From the NCBI RefSeq assembly GCF_965118125.1, contig NZ_OZ221289.1, positions 62,001 through 126,000 of the forward strand: 64,000 nucleotides of DNA. Reading direction: 5' to 3'. Shown here one piece after another: positions 36,784 through 45,061 of the stretch. The DNA is from Pararobbsia alpina_A (GTDB lineage: Bacteria > Pseudomonadota > Gammaproteobacteria > Burkholderiales > Burkholderiaceae). The position numbers and the translations under genes are program-made. Numbering within the stretch: position 1 is the stretch's first letter; each line of letters opens with the position of its first letter. Below the pieces are notes generated by a model that saw only the letters and a list, made by a program, of their open reading frames with translations, made no database searches and had not been told where the DNA came from.

Positions 36784-37065
36784 ATGTGGGATCACCTGCA
36801 ATGGGCGGCAACGGTATTCGGGATTGCAGGCGCGATAACCAATAGCGTCGGCGGCGGCCTCCTGCGATTCACGTGGCCAATTTGGCTTGTCTCGAACCTG
36901 GCGTGCATTGCTGTGCTCCAGCATCTCGGTGCACACGGGCTAATCGTGCAGCAGGTGTTTTACCTTGCCACGACTCTTGTTGGCGGACTTCGCCACTACT
37001 TTCCGAATACATGGCGCCGATGCATCAACGGCGTGCAGCTGCTTTGGGGACGATGGGCATCGTGA
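36784..37065 (+). CDS. Small membrane protein
   Basis: 93 residues with two or three hydrophobic segments (about 8-24, 29-47 and 53-66). It begins directly after the preceding stop. Composition resembles small phage or plasmid membrane proteins; no family recognised. Its stop overlaps the GTG of the next, broken gene. Confidence 0.55.
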   Translation: MWDHLQWAATVFGIAGAITNSVGGGLLRFTWPIWLVSNLACIAVLQHLGAHGLIVQQVFYLATTLVGGLRHYFPNTWRRCINGVQLLWGRWAS

Positions 37066-37300
37066 GCGAAAACAGCGAAATATAGTGGACCGATCACACG
37101 CACAACGAGTGGGAAGGTTGCCAATCGGTCGGCCCCGGTTGCGACCACTGCTACGCTGAAGCACGGTACGCCCGATTCGGTGGCGGGACCGCCCCGAACC
37201 TCGGCCCAGGAAAACCGCGCCGGTTGACTAGCGCCGCGAACCGCACAAAGCCGAACAAGTGGCATGCGGCGTATCAGGCTTTCTATGCGGCGCACGGTAT
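37062..37300 (+). pseudogene. DUF5131 (phage Gp37/Gp68) fragment with nonsense codon
   Basis: From GTG at 37062 the frame reads MSENSEI, TAG (37083-37085), then WTDHTHNEWEGC, GCDHCYAEARYARFGGG and RRLTSAANRTKP, the N-terminus of the Gp37/Gp68 family. Homologues have Glu at the stop position (IEWTDHT), so GAG became TAG. Similarity ends near AAHG at about 37300, leaving roughly 80 of the expected 240 or more residues. Confidence 0.75.
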
Positions 37301-37327
37301 GCTCCACTGCAAACAATCTAATAAATC

Positions 37328-38548
37328 ATGGCTCTCATCGTCCTAAACGGTACATCCCTCGAACTCGAAGCGATCCAGGAGGATCCAGCACGGTATGTCA
37401 CTGAGCTCGAGCGCGCCAAGCGAATCGATGGCTTCGCGACTTGCTTGTGCTCACCAAATCGCCCCAAGCTCGTCGTGCGCGCGTGCGGCACCAGTTTCAT
37501 ACTCGCGGGCTGGCCAAATACGGGCGCAGAGCACGACAAGGACGGTTGCACGTTTTTCAAAGATGAGCGTCGTCCAACACCAGGGTCGGGAAGCCCTCAG
37601 GATCCGTTTATCGAAGGCCCTGACGGTCTCAACGCTAAGCTCGATGTGTCCCTGACCGTGCGAACCGCCGGACCGGTGTCTGCTGGCGGCAGCGCAAGCG
37701 GGTCGCATCCGGGAACACAGCGACGATCAGCCGGCCTGCTCGCGTTCCTGGAATACCTTTGGGAAAGCTCGAATCTGCACAAGTGGTACGGCGATCGGTA
37801 CCGTAGCTGGGGAACGTGCTTCTCTCGTCTGAGCACTCACATCGACGGCGGTACGGTCAACTCGCAACCGATGTCCCAAACCGTGCACGTCATGGAGCCG
37901 TTCTCCGAAGATCGTAAGTCGGCTATCGATGAACAGTTTGAGGCGTTTCTGGACCGCGTAAAGCGCGATGGCCAGAACAGCCGCCGCGGCTTCCTGCTGT
38001 GCGAGATCAAGGAATTCAAGCCAAGCAAGTTTGGATTTCAGCTGCTCATCCGCCAAAGCAACCGTGCACGCATCTTCGTCTCGAATCAACTATTCGAAAA
38101 GCTCCAGTCCTCGTTCGCGCCCGCTTGGTCGTCGATCGGCGACACCGACCGCCGCAACGTGGCGCTCTTGGTGCTCGAGCGCAACGCATCCGGCACGCTG
38201 AACCTCGTCGACGCCGCCGCAATGCTTCTAAATCGGACCTATTTGCCGTGCGACTCGTCGTACGAGGTGGACCTTGCAAACAGGCTTGTTGCCGAATCTC
38301 GACGTTTCACGAAGCCACTTAGGCACGTCGAATCGGAAGCCGTCCACCCCGACTTCGTTCTCACCGACGTGCGGCCGAACATCGTGATCGAGGTCTACGG
38401 GATGAGCGGCAACGAACGCTACGATGCTCGGAAGGTTGAGAAGCGTCGACACTACGTCCAAGCGGGTATCCCTTGCATCGAGTGGGAGCCGCAGACCACC
38501 CCGCTCCGAGATCTCAAACTTCCGCCACCGCACGCCCGTGCGAACTGA
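37328..38548 (+). CDS. DUF1173 family protein with nuclease-like C-terminus
   Basis: 406 residues. ATCLC near 38-42, a central GLLAFLEYLWESSNLHKWY segment and RRGFLLCEIKEFKPSKFGFQLLI fit the DUF1173 family found on plasmids and integrative elements. The last 70 residues read PDFVLTDVRPNIVIEVYGM and HYVQAGIPCIEWE, which resembles a PD-(D/E)xK core (Asp, then ExY/ExK) but with the catalytic Lys not evident. Followed by a strong terminator. Function unknown. Confidence 0.75.
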   Translation: MALIVLNGTSLELEAIQEDPARYVTELERAKRIDGFATCLCSPNRPKLVVRACGTSFILAGWPNTGAEHDKDGCTFFKDERRPTPGSGSPQDPFIEGPDGLNAKLDVSLTVRTAGPVSAGGSASGSHPGTQRRSAGLLAFLEYLWESSNLHKWYGDRYRSWGTCFSRLSTHIDGGTVNSQPMSQTVHVMEPFSEDRKSAIDEQFEAFLDRVKRDGQNSRRGFLLCEIKEFKPSKFGFQLLIRQSNRARIFVSNQLFEKLQSSFAPAWSSIGDTDRRNVALLVLERNASGTLNLVDAAAMLLNRTYLPCDSSYEVDLANRLVAESRRFTKPLRHVESEAVHPDFVLTDVRPNIVIEVYGMSGNERYDARKVEKRRHYVQAGIPCIEWEPQTTPLRDLKLPPPHARAN

Positions 38549-38573
38549 GCGCTCCGCCCCGGCAGAAAAGCAA

Positions 38574-38614
38574 AAATCCCCACGAACCCTTTCAGGTAGC
38601 GTGGGGATTCTTCT
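38574..38614 (+). terminator. Rho-independent terminator after the DUF1173 gene
   Basis: A 10-bp stem AATCCCCACG / CGTGGGGATT with a 15-base loop, followed by CTTCTT. It lies 26 bases past the stop codon. Confidence 0.8.
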
Positions 38615-38707
38615 TACACGGCGACCATTTCCGCTCGCGGTGACACTCCCGCCGTAAGCCTCCTGTAGTCGCCATCGCCGATCGGCGTGCTATAGATTGG
38701 CGAAGCG

Positions 38708-38915
38708 TCAGATCTCGGTGCCTCCGATCCAGCGCTCGCCCAAAAAAACGTCTGCACCAAACTCCTCGTGCACGACAGCGCGCGTCTCGTTCGAATTGCA
38801 TGCCTCAAACAGGAGCGCTTCGGTCCACGGCTGGTTCGCCGGGACTTTAAGTAGCTCCACGCCCGCAAGCGTGCGAATTGACACGTCGGCGCGCTCAAGT
38901 CCGTGTTGTAACTAA
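38708..38915 (-). pseudogene. Gene fragment cut by the left end of TnpB element copy 2
   Basis: A minus-strand frame gives convincing protein sequence (LERADVSIRTLAGVELL, VHEEFGADVFLGERWIGG) ending at TGA 38710-38708. Upstream it runs straight into the TnpB element, where it has no start. A GTG inside could start a 58-residue product. Parent gene unknown. Confidence 0.5.
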
Positions 38916-40271
38916 GTGCGCGACACGCCCCGTCCTTCAGGTCGGGGAAGGATCGCGCGGCTGGCGAAGCCGGCCTTGTTGTCGTCTGATGGTGCCGGTA
39001 TGCTGTTTCGATGCAACGTCCTCAAGCCTTTAAATACGCACTGATGCCGACCGGGGAACAGCAGCGCGACATGCGCCGCTTCGCCGGCGCGTGCCGTTTC
39101 GTGTTCAACAAAGGGCTGGCGCTGCAAAAAGAGCGTTACGAACGCGGCGAGAAGAAACTCGGCTACGCCGGACTTTGCAAAGAACTCACCGAATGGCGCA
39201 ACAGCAAGAAGACGCCATGGCTCGCCGACGGTCCGGTGCACACGCAGCAGCAGACGCTTAAAGACCTCGAGCGTGCGTACGCGAACTTCTTCCAGAAACG
39301 TGCGGCGTTTCCTCGCTTCAAGCGCAAGGGATTGGGCGATAGTTTCCGCTACCCCGATCCCAAACAAATCAAGATCGACCCGATCAACGGCCGCATCTTC
39401 TTGCCCAAGCTGGGCTGGCTTCGCTATCGCAACAGCCGCGATGTGCTCGGCGAGCTCCGTAACGCGACAGTGTCGCAGATCGCCGGCAAGTGGTTCGTGA
39501 GCATTCAGACCGAGCGGACTATTGAACACCCGGTACACCCGGCCAGTTCTATTGTCGGCATTGACCTCGGCATCGCTCAGTTCGCGACGCTGTCGGACGG
39601 CACCGTACTGACGTCTGCCGACAGCTCTCGCCGTTGCAAAGAGCGCCTCGCGTTCTTGCAGCGACGCATGAGCAAGAAGCGTAAATTCAGCCGTAACTGG
39701 GTCAAGGCGAAGGCCAAGGTTCAGCAACTGCATCACAAAATCGCCTGCATCCGTCGCGACCACCTTCATCAGGCCACGAGCGTAATCAGCAAAAGCCACG
39801 CGATTGTCGTCATCGAAGACCTGAAGGTTCGCAACATGAGCGCGTCGGTCGCAGGCACCAACGAAAGTCCTGGGCAGAACGCGCGGGCCAAGGCTGGGCT
39901 CAATCGCTCGATTCTCGACCAGGGATGGTTCGAGTTCAGGCGACAGCTGCAATACAAGCAGGATTGGGCAGGCGGATGGGTGATCGTAGTGCCGCCGCAG
40001 AACACAAGCCGCATGTGCTCGTGCTGCGGTCACATCGCTGCCGAGAACCGAGTCTCGCAATCGAGGTTCGAATGCGTCGCGTGCGGTCACCGTGAGAACG
40101 CGGACGCAAATGCATCGAAGAACATTTTAGCGGCAGGACATGCCGTGTTAGCCAGCGGAGAGTGGGTGCAGTCAGGCCCCTCGATGAAGCAGGAACCCAC
40201 CGAAGCGACTGCGCAGTTCAGCGCGTAGCGCCGTAGGAATCCCCTTCTTTCGGGGAGGGGAGGATGTCAAG
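38916..40271 (+). mobile_element. IS200/IS605-superfamily tnpB-only element, copy 2
   Basis: Approximate limits. The left end begins GTGCGCG with the hairpin CCCCG..CGGGG; the right end holds CCCC..GGGG and ends GGAGGATGTCAAG, as in copy 1. No tnpA. It separates a gene fragment at 38708-38915 from a truncated lipoprotein at 40267-40551. Confidence 0.8.
39011..40228 (+). CDS. tnpB: TnpB RNA-guided nuclease homologue, copy 2
   Basis: 405 residues, apparently intact. Helix-turn-helix and WED region at the N-terminus (MQRPQAFKYALMPTGEQ, RRFAGACRFVFNKGL); RuvC catalytic residues in VGIDLGIAQFAT, VVIEDLKVRNM and ENADANASKN; zinc finger CSCCGH with CVACGH. TnpB proteins use an RNA from the element's right end to cleave matching DNA and so retain the element. 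The guide here would come from the sequence just past about 40271. Confidence 0.9.
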   Translation: MQRPQAFKYALMPTGEQQRDMRRFAGACRFVFNKGLALQKERYERGEKKLGYAGLCKELTEWRNSKKTPWLADGPVHTQQQTLKDLERAYANFFQKRAAFPRFKRKGLGDSFRYPDPKQIKIDPINGRIFLPKLGWLRYRNSRDVLGELRNATVSQIAGKWFVSIQTERTIEHPVHPASSIVGIDLGIAQFATLSDGTVLTSADSSRRCKERLAFLQRRMSKKRKFSRNWVKAKAKVQQLHHKIACIRRDHLHQATSVISKSHAIVVIEDLKVRNMSASVAGTNESPGQNARAKAGLNRSILDQGWFEFRRQLQYKQDWAGGWVIVVPPQNTSRMCSCCGHIAAENRVSQSRFECVACGHRENADANASKNILAAGHAVLASGEWVQSGPSMKQEPTEATAQFSA

Positions 40272-40551
40272 AGAGGACGGATTCCGTTCGGGGACACATC
40301 CCCCGAATAGGTAAGAATCGGAGCCTCAGCGTGAAATCAACACGCTTTCGGAGCTCCGACTGGATAGACGATGATTCGTCCATCAGGACAGAGGTTGAAA
40401 TCCCCGGGCCACCGTTGTAGATGACGCTTGGCGGGTACACCACGGGCGCCGACAACTTCGGCGCAGATAGTGACGGCTGCAAGGAAGCGCAGCCCGACGT
40501 AACAGCGACGCACGTGATTAGGCAGCGACGCGCGAGACGCGAAGGGTTCAT
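40267..40551 (-). CDS. Lipoprotein, C-terminus truncated by TnpB element
   Basis: About 94 residues from the ATG at 40551 (GGAA upstream). Signal sequence with lipobox VTSGC, mature part Ser/Pro-rich (SLSAPKLSAPVVYPPS). The stop codon TGA lies within the right end of TnpB copy 2, so the native C-terminus is missing or replaced. Its leader carries copy 4 of the shared promoter element. Function unknown. Confidence 0.55.
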   Translation of the reverse strand: MNPSRLARRCLITCVAVTSGCASLQPSLSAPKLSAPVVYPPSVIYNGGPGISTSVLMDESSSIQSELRKRVDFTLRLRFLPIRGMCPRTESVLS

Positions 40552-40630
40552 GGGTAGTTCCACAAAGGTGTTTGCAAACGAGCGGCCAGCTGTTGGCTCC
40601 CATCGGGAGTACGGCGGCGGTGAAAGAGGC

Positions 40631-40713
40631 GCTGTTCAACAGAACAGCGAGAGTCGATGCGTCAGAGAGACGCGAGGGTGTCCAGACTATAAGCCTCGCA
40701 CGGGGCGCATCAA
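40631..40713 (-). promoter_or_regulatory. Shared leader element, copy 4, with promoter
   Basis: Read on the minus strand: TTGATG (40708-40713), 16 bases, TATAGT (40686-40691), 11 bases, then the GCGTC/GACGC stem with a 5-base loop (40659-40673), ATCGACTC, and a second hairpin GCTGTTC/GAACAGC (40631-40648). It precedes the truncated lipoprotein gene by about 80 bases. Confidence 0.65.
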
Positions 40714-40766
40714 ACTGGATAACACGCCGATTTCCAGCCTCTTATTCAGGTTGTTGCCAATACACG

Positions 40767-40973
40767 TTAAGACTTGTCGAACGGCTGCGCGTCCGCTCTC
40801 GACAGTAGTTCGTCCGCTCGGTGCGCCATGAGTGCCGACAATACCTCCGCGTCGTTCGCCGCGTCGACGGGATCTCGCTGCAGCAGATCGATCACGGCGC
40901 GCTTGAGCCACGATGATGCAGAGCGATCCGCGAGCACCTGGTCGACCGTCACGAATGAAGGCTGATCGCTCAT
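40767..40973 (-). CDS. Small hypothetical protein coupled to the DsbA-like gene
   Basis: 68 residues, helical and acidic (VDQVLADRSASSWLKRAVIDLLQRDPVDAANDAEVLSAL region). Its ATG overlaps the TGA of the upstream DsbA-like gene (ATGA). Similar small helical proteins are common on plasmids; no function known. Confidence 0.6.
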   Translation of the reverse strand: MSDQPSFVTVDQVLADRSASSWLKRAVIDLLQRDPVDAANDAEVLSALMAHRADELLSRADAQPFDKS

Positions 40974-41587
40974 TGCACATCCGAAAGCTGAGCCGAGACG
41001 TTGGACACCATCGCCCCGAGCACTTCGTCCTCTCCCGTGAGATCCTTGCCTTTTGCTCGCGCTTGCGAGACGACGGTCGCAGGATCGACAACCTGAGCTC
41101 TTATCACCAAGGCCGGGATCGCTGTTATTCCGTGAGCGCTAGCCTCGGAGTCCGCGACTTCGCAAGCATGACTCACATCGGCCGACTCGTACGCGGCACG
41201 ATATGCCGCGGGGTCCACGCCGCGCGCCGAGAGGAATGTTGCTTGGGCGGACTCAGTCAAGAGCAGCGTATTGCCGGACGTAATTGCCTCGCGAATCGCC
41301 ACATGGACCCTCTGCTCCGCCCCCAGTTGCTTTAGGGCGAAGTACATCCGCTGGTGTGCTCGTGAAATCATCGTTCGCGCTACTGGAACGCGGACAACGC
41401 GGACGGTGCCGCCTCGCGCGGCCAACATTGTGTCGAGTTTGGGCTCGAGTCGCCCGCAGTGGGGGCAACCATACCAAAAAAATTCTTCGACTACCGCGTT
41501 ACTACCCTGTTGGGTCGCAGCTTGCACGTCGAACCCTGCGACCAACGAGAGGACAGTAGTTACTAGGATTCTGGGAAATCGGGGCAT
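40970..41587 (-). CDS. DsbA-family thiol:disulfide oxidoreductase, periplasmic
   Basis: 205 residues. Signal peptide (about 1-23, VQA cleavage), active site CPHC in FFWYGCPHCGRLEP and the cis-Pro loop ITAIPALV. It oxidises or isomerises disulfides of exported proteins. Plasmid DsbA/DsbC-like proteins often serve conjugation pili or secreted nucleases; both occur in this window. Coupled to a small downstream gene. Confidence 0.88.
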   Translation of the reverse strand: MPRFPRILVTTVLSLVAGFDVQAATQQGSNAVVEEFFWYGCPHCGRLEPKLDTMLAARGGTVRVVRVPVARTMISRAHQRMYFALKQLGAEQRVHVAIREAITSGNTLLLTESAQATFLSARGVDPAAYRAAYESADVSHACEVADSEASAHGITAIPALVIRAQVVDPATVVSQARAKGKDLTGEDEVLGAMVSNVSAQLSDVQ

Positions 41588-41747
41588 TTCGGTATCACGC
41601 GGACTTATCCTGCATTCGATACTGCCCTGTGCGCGACGATTCCTGATCGCCTTTTGGCGCGGAAATCTTGTGTCTTATGAGCTTTGCCGGAGTCGGCTAG
41701 GCAAGCCGTGTACCGGGGGTGCCAGTGTCGGAGTAAAATACTCATCG

Positions 41748-41778
41748 CCAAGTATACTTGGCTGCGAAGTATACTTGG
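41748..41778 (+). promoter_or_regulatory. Tandem palindromic operators upstream of the XRE regulator
   Basis: Two copies of AAGTATACTT, the first in a perfect 14-bp palindrome CCAAGTATACTTGG (41748-41761), the second at 41767-41776. Their centres are 17 bp apart. This layout is typical of autoregulated XRE/controller proteins. Confidence 0.65.
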
Positions 41779-41819
41779 CAACACCAAAATTCGCGCCGAA
41801 GCCATATTCGGTCCGGACC

Positions 41820-42079
41820 GTGGACAGCCAGCCTAACCTCAACAAGCCTCTCGGCGTCGTTCTCAGGCGCCTCCGGCACGCCCGCGGCCTGTCCCAGGAA
41901 GAGCTCGCGTTTCGCTGCGGCTTGTCGCGTACTATCTGACCCTGCTCGAAGCCGGCGAAAATTCGCCAACCCTGAATCGGCTCGCCGCGATCGCCACCGC
42001 TCTCGAGCTCCCACTGCCCGAACTGCTTTCGCAAGTCCAGACAGAAGCGGGACCCTCTCCAGATACCACCCTCGCATAA
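41820..42079 (+). pseudogene. XRE-family helix-turn-helix regulator, frameshifted
   Basis: From GTG at 41820: LGVVLRRLRHARGLSQEELAF and RCGLSR give helices 1-3 of an XRE domain, then TGA. In another frame the domain continues YYLTLLEAGENSPTLNRLAAIATAL and runs to TAA at 42079. A loss of one or a few bases near 41930-41938 explains this. Intact it would be about 87 residues, the size of a restriction-modification C-protein or small phage regulator. No restriction genes are adjacent. Confidence 0.75.
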
Positions 42080-42167
42080 TCCCTTACATATTGTCGCGAC
42101 TGAGCTTGAATAGGACGCGGCATAATTCACAGATCAATTTTTTGAACTCTAGACCAAAGGTCGACGA

Positions 42168-42728
42168 ATGCTGGACGAACTCCTGCCGTGCGCAAATTGC
42201 GACGGGCAGCCTCACTTCGAATTCGACGATGACCTAAAGATGGTCCGATTGCATTGCTCCGTATGTTTGATGACGACCGAGAAGATCCCCTCTAGTCCCG
42301 ATAGAAATGCCGCCCTGACCCAACTCACCAACGCTTGGAATCAAAGACCCAACCGTGTGCCCACCACCGCAGGATCAATCCACGAGTTGATCAACAAAGA
42401 GATTCACGCTGTGGATTCCGCTATGGTCCTCGAGATGATTGCCCGCAACCAGGAAGATTGGGAAACACGTGGCCCACTTTTAGGCGAACTTGCGGCCAAA
42501 TGTATCGACAGCGCTCTAGCCTACTCTGACTACTGGCCAATCGACGCGGTCATCTACGATGCCGCTCGCTATAGAAAACTGCTTAAACTGGCCCGATTCT
42601 TTGTAGTTGACGGACGACGAACGCTACGATTTGAACCCATTGTGGCCGCGAAATCCGATTCAAACATGCCCTTTGAGGGCCTCGCCAATCTATCGATTGA
42701 CCAGTTACCGGACAGAAATCGCTGGTAG
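42168..42728 (+). CDS. Protein with N-terminal Lar-like zinc ribbon
   Basis: 186 residues. LLPCANC, then LHCSVC and a RNAALTQLTNAWNQR tail resemble the Lar/restriction-alleviation zinc-ribbon family (LxPCPxCG, CxxC, A..WNxR). The remaining 130 residues are unfamiliar. Lar proteins moderate type I restriction; here that role is inference from the short domain only. Confidence 0.6.
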   Translation: MLDELLPCANCDGQPHFEFDDDLKMVRLHCSVCLMTTEKIPSSPDRNAALTQLTNAWNQRPNRVPTTAGSIHELINKEIHAVDSAMVLEMIARNQEDWETRGPLLGELAAKCIDSALAYSDYWPIDAVIYDAARYRKLLKLARFFVVDGRRTLRFEPIVAAKSDSNMPFEGLANLSIDQLPDRNRW

Positions 42729-42803
42729 CGACGCCCAGGTAGAGACTTGACTCCGCTGTGCATGAGGCAGACTTTTCACAAGCCGTCTCCTCACGCATAA
42801 CGA

Positions 42804-43667
42804 ATGAAATCTCTGATCATCGCCCTTTCCCTCACGATCGCGAGCAACCTCGTCAATGCTTCTTGCGCGGATCATTTCGTGGGCGGTCGACCGCCCACGA
42901 CGCGACTCTCCGAAAAGACCCACTACCTCTGTTTCTCGAGCTACAGCGTCCTCGAATCAGGCCAGACCCGCACTGGTGTATGGTCGGCCGAGCATCTGAC
43001 GCGCAAAGCTGTCGAAGGTGCGCGAGGCATTTCGCGCGACAATGAGTTTCGTGCCGAAGATTCGATCGCTCCATCGGATCGCGCCGAGCTCGACGACTAT
43101 CGCCACAGCGGGGGCTTCGATCGGGGACACCTTACGCCTAGCGGTGACGCGGGCGACCCGCAGTCCCAATATGAGACGTTCACGCTTGCGAACGTCCTCC
43201 CGCAGTACCGCGATAACAATCGCCGTGTATGGGAGCACCTCGAATACGCCACGCGCTTACTCGCAAAACGTGTTGGCGATATCTATGTCGTGACCGGACC
43301 AGGGTACACGTCAACAGCGCCGCGATACTTGAACGCGCGCGTCCGAATTCCGGATTTTATATGGAAAGCCATCGATATCCCCGGTCAAGGCGCAGCTGCT
43401 TACGTAACTCGCAATGACACAGGTCAAGACTATGCAATCGTATCGGTTGCCGACATCACACGCATATCCGGAGTCGACCCTTTTCCGTCATTGTCGTCAG
43501 CCGTCAAACACGTCGCGATCGACCTGCCATCGCCCGTTCCTCATCGCGGCGAGGAAGCCGACAACCAACTTTCTCCCTCCGCACTGTTCGCCCGTGCAAC
43601 GGAACGCCCAAATGATGACACCGCTCGAAGGTATCGGTGCCCCGGCCGACAGTATCGCAGCGACTGA
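42804..43667 (+). CDS. Secreted DNA/RNA non-specific endonuclease
   Basis: 287 residues. N-terminal signal peptide (about 1-19, VNAS). Active site motif FDRGHLTPSGD around 105-115 with the catalytic His, and a later NVLPQYRDNNRRVWEHLE holding the metal-binding Asn, as in NucA/EndA-type beta-beta-alpha-metal nucleases. Two Cys near the start could form a disulfide. It probably acts outside the cytoplasm, in nutrition, DNA uptake or competition. Known homologues occur on conjugative plasmids. Confidence 0.88.
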   Translation: MKSLIIALSLTIASNLVNASCADHFVGGRPPTTRLSEKTHYLCFSSYSVLESGQTRTGVWSAEHLTRKAVEGARGISRDNEFRAEDSIAPSDRAELDDYRHSGGFDRGHLTPSGDAGDPQSQYETFTLANVLPQYRDNNRRVWEHLEYATRLLAKRVGDIYVVTGPGYTSTAPRYLNARVRIPDFIWKAIDIPGQGAAAYVTRNDTGQDYAIVSVADITRISGVDPFPSLSSAVKHVAIDLPSPVPHRGEEADNQLSPSALFARATERPNDDTARRYRCPGRQYRSD

Positions 43668-43691
43668 CCAACTTCAATAACGAGAAAAAAC

Positions 43692-43811
43692 ATGCGAAAG
43701 CTCATTACCCTGTGTCAGCGGGCAAAGCACAGCATCGACACTGACCCGGACATGGATGCGTTTTGGCTCGCCGCGCTCATCATTGTGATCGTCGTTCGTG
43801 TGTTTGCTTGA
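43692..43811 (+). CDS. Small single-pass membrane protein, 39 residues
   Basis: ATG at 43692 opens MRKLITLCQRAKHSIDTDPD, then an acidic turn and a hydrophobic helix (FWLAALIIVIVVRVFA). It starts 24 bases after the nuclease stop, so probably cotranscribed. Too short for family assignment. Confidence 0.5.
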   Translation: MRKLITLCQRAKHSIDTDPDMDAFWLAALIIVIVVRVFA

Positions 43812-43972
43812 CGACGTGAGAGCGACCTGCCACTCCGTCGAGATCGAGGAACAGCGCAACGTGAGCACCTTTGACTACGGTTTGATCGAACGACATGGCC
43901 GCGCCCGGTCTCACGAGCCCGAGGCGAACGAAAGCGATTGAACTCGCCGCTTCGTAGTCTCGCCGGTGACGA

Positions 43973-45061
43973 TCAGTTCGATGAAGCGCCTCCGATAATT
44001 TGTCCGCTGGTCGTCGCTTTCGCGAGCGCTCGATAGAGTGCCTGGCGCGAGATTCCCAGTTTCTTTGCCGCACGGCTCACGTTCCCACCCTCTTCGTCCA
44101 GTACGGACTGAGCAGCGGCCGGCGACACTCGAATTCGCTGTTGCGCCGCCATTGCCGCATGTGTCGACAGGTAGGCGCCGGACTTCGAAGCGCGGCTGTG
44201 CCCTGCGGCTTCGACAACTTGTTGGAGCGTACTTCGATACGTCTCCTCATCCGGCCGGTCGCCACCTTTGATCGGCGCGTCCTCGCCTGATAGCTGTTTG
44301 TAGTATTCCTGCAAGAACTGGTGTCGCAGTCCGTGACTGGTTACGCCGATGCCTCGTTTGGTGACACCGAATTTCTTCATCACGTCGTTGTAGTGATTCC
44401 GCCACTGCGCCAGCGTTTTATCAGGCGGCATCGTTGTCCCTGTGAACGCGTTGGCGAGCTGCGCTGCTTCCTCCAATACGCTAAGACGAAGAAGGATCGG
44501 CACGTCTCTTGGACGGCCGCCCTTTGTTCCGTCCGTGATTCTTAGCGTCTCAAGATCCTTGATGGCGCGATGAACCTTGAACATGAAGCTCTCTTCCACG
44601 CGAAGGCCGAACGCCGCCTGCAGCTTCAGTTGTACCCCGACGTGCGGATGCACTTGCGAGATTCTCGAGATTACGTCCTTCGCGCTCACTCCATTTCCGT
44701 CCCAAGACTTGTCAACTCGCGCGACGTACGCTCTCCTGAGACCATGCGCGTCTTTGTCGACATACTGGTCCAACGCCAGCACAACGCCGTCTTTGCGCAT
44801 CCACTCGCACAGCGTTCTCATGTGGGTAAGTTTGTTTTCTATGGTTCCCGCGGATTGCCCTTCCGCAATCCACCGGCTTACAAGATGCCGAATGTGCTTC
44901 TGCTTGATGGCCTGCGCAGAAGTGACGGCAAAGCCATCTTCACGCAACTCTACAAAGCTTGCGCAGATCGACGAGCATCGTCGTTCCTGCGTCTTGATTG
45001 ACACCGCCTTTGCGCTGATGCGAGTTCTACTGTGAATCCGGGTGATGTTAGCGCTCAACAA
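43973..45061 (-). CDS. Tyrosine recombinase (integrase) with C-terminal Fis-type HTH
   Basis: 362 residues. N-terminal SAM-like core-binding region (about 45-125), catalytic Arg154 in FGLRVEES, H243-x-x-R246 in TSHGLRH, a GHSR box near 287-290 and Tyr297 in GAYLST. After the catalytic domain, GGNVSRAAKKLGISRQALYRAL (about 317-338) is a Fis/NtrC-like helix-turn-helix, an unusual extension. It may resolve plasmid multimers or be the integrase of a lost element. Confidence 0.85.
   Translation of the reverse strand: MLSANITRIHSRTRISAKAVSIKTQERRCSSICASFVELREDGFAVTSAQAIKQKHIRHLVSRWIAEGQSAGTIENKLTHMRTLCEWMRKDGVVLALDQYVDKDAHGLRRAYVARVDKSWDGNGVSAKDVISRISQVHPHVGVQLKLQAAFGLRVEESFMFKVHRAIKDLETLRITDGTKGGRPRDVPILLRLSVLEEAAQLANAFTGTTMPPDKTLAQWRNHYNDVMKKFGVTKRGIGVTSHGLRHQFLQEYYKQLSGEDAPIKGGDRPDEETYRSTLQQVVEAAGHSRASKSGAYLSTHAAMAAQQRIRVSPAAAQSVLDEEGGNVSRAAKKLGISRQALYRALAKATTSGQIIGGASSN

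Noticed and set aside
38912..40090. 392-codon minus-strand frame
   Set aside because: Exactly antisense to the intact tnpB copy 2 and lacking any motif.
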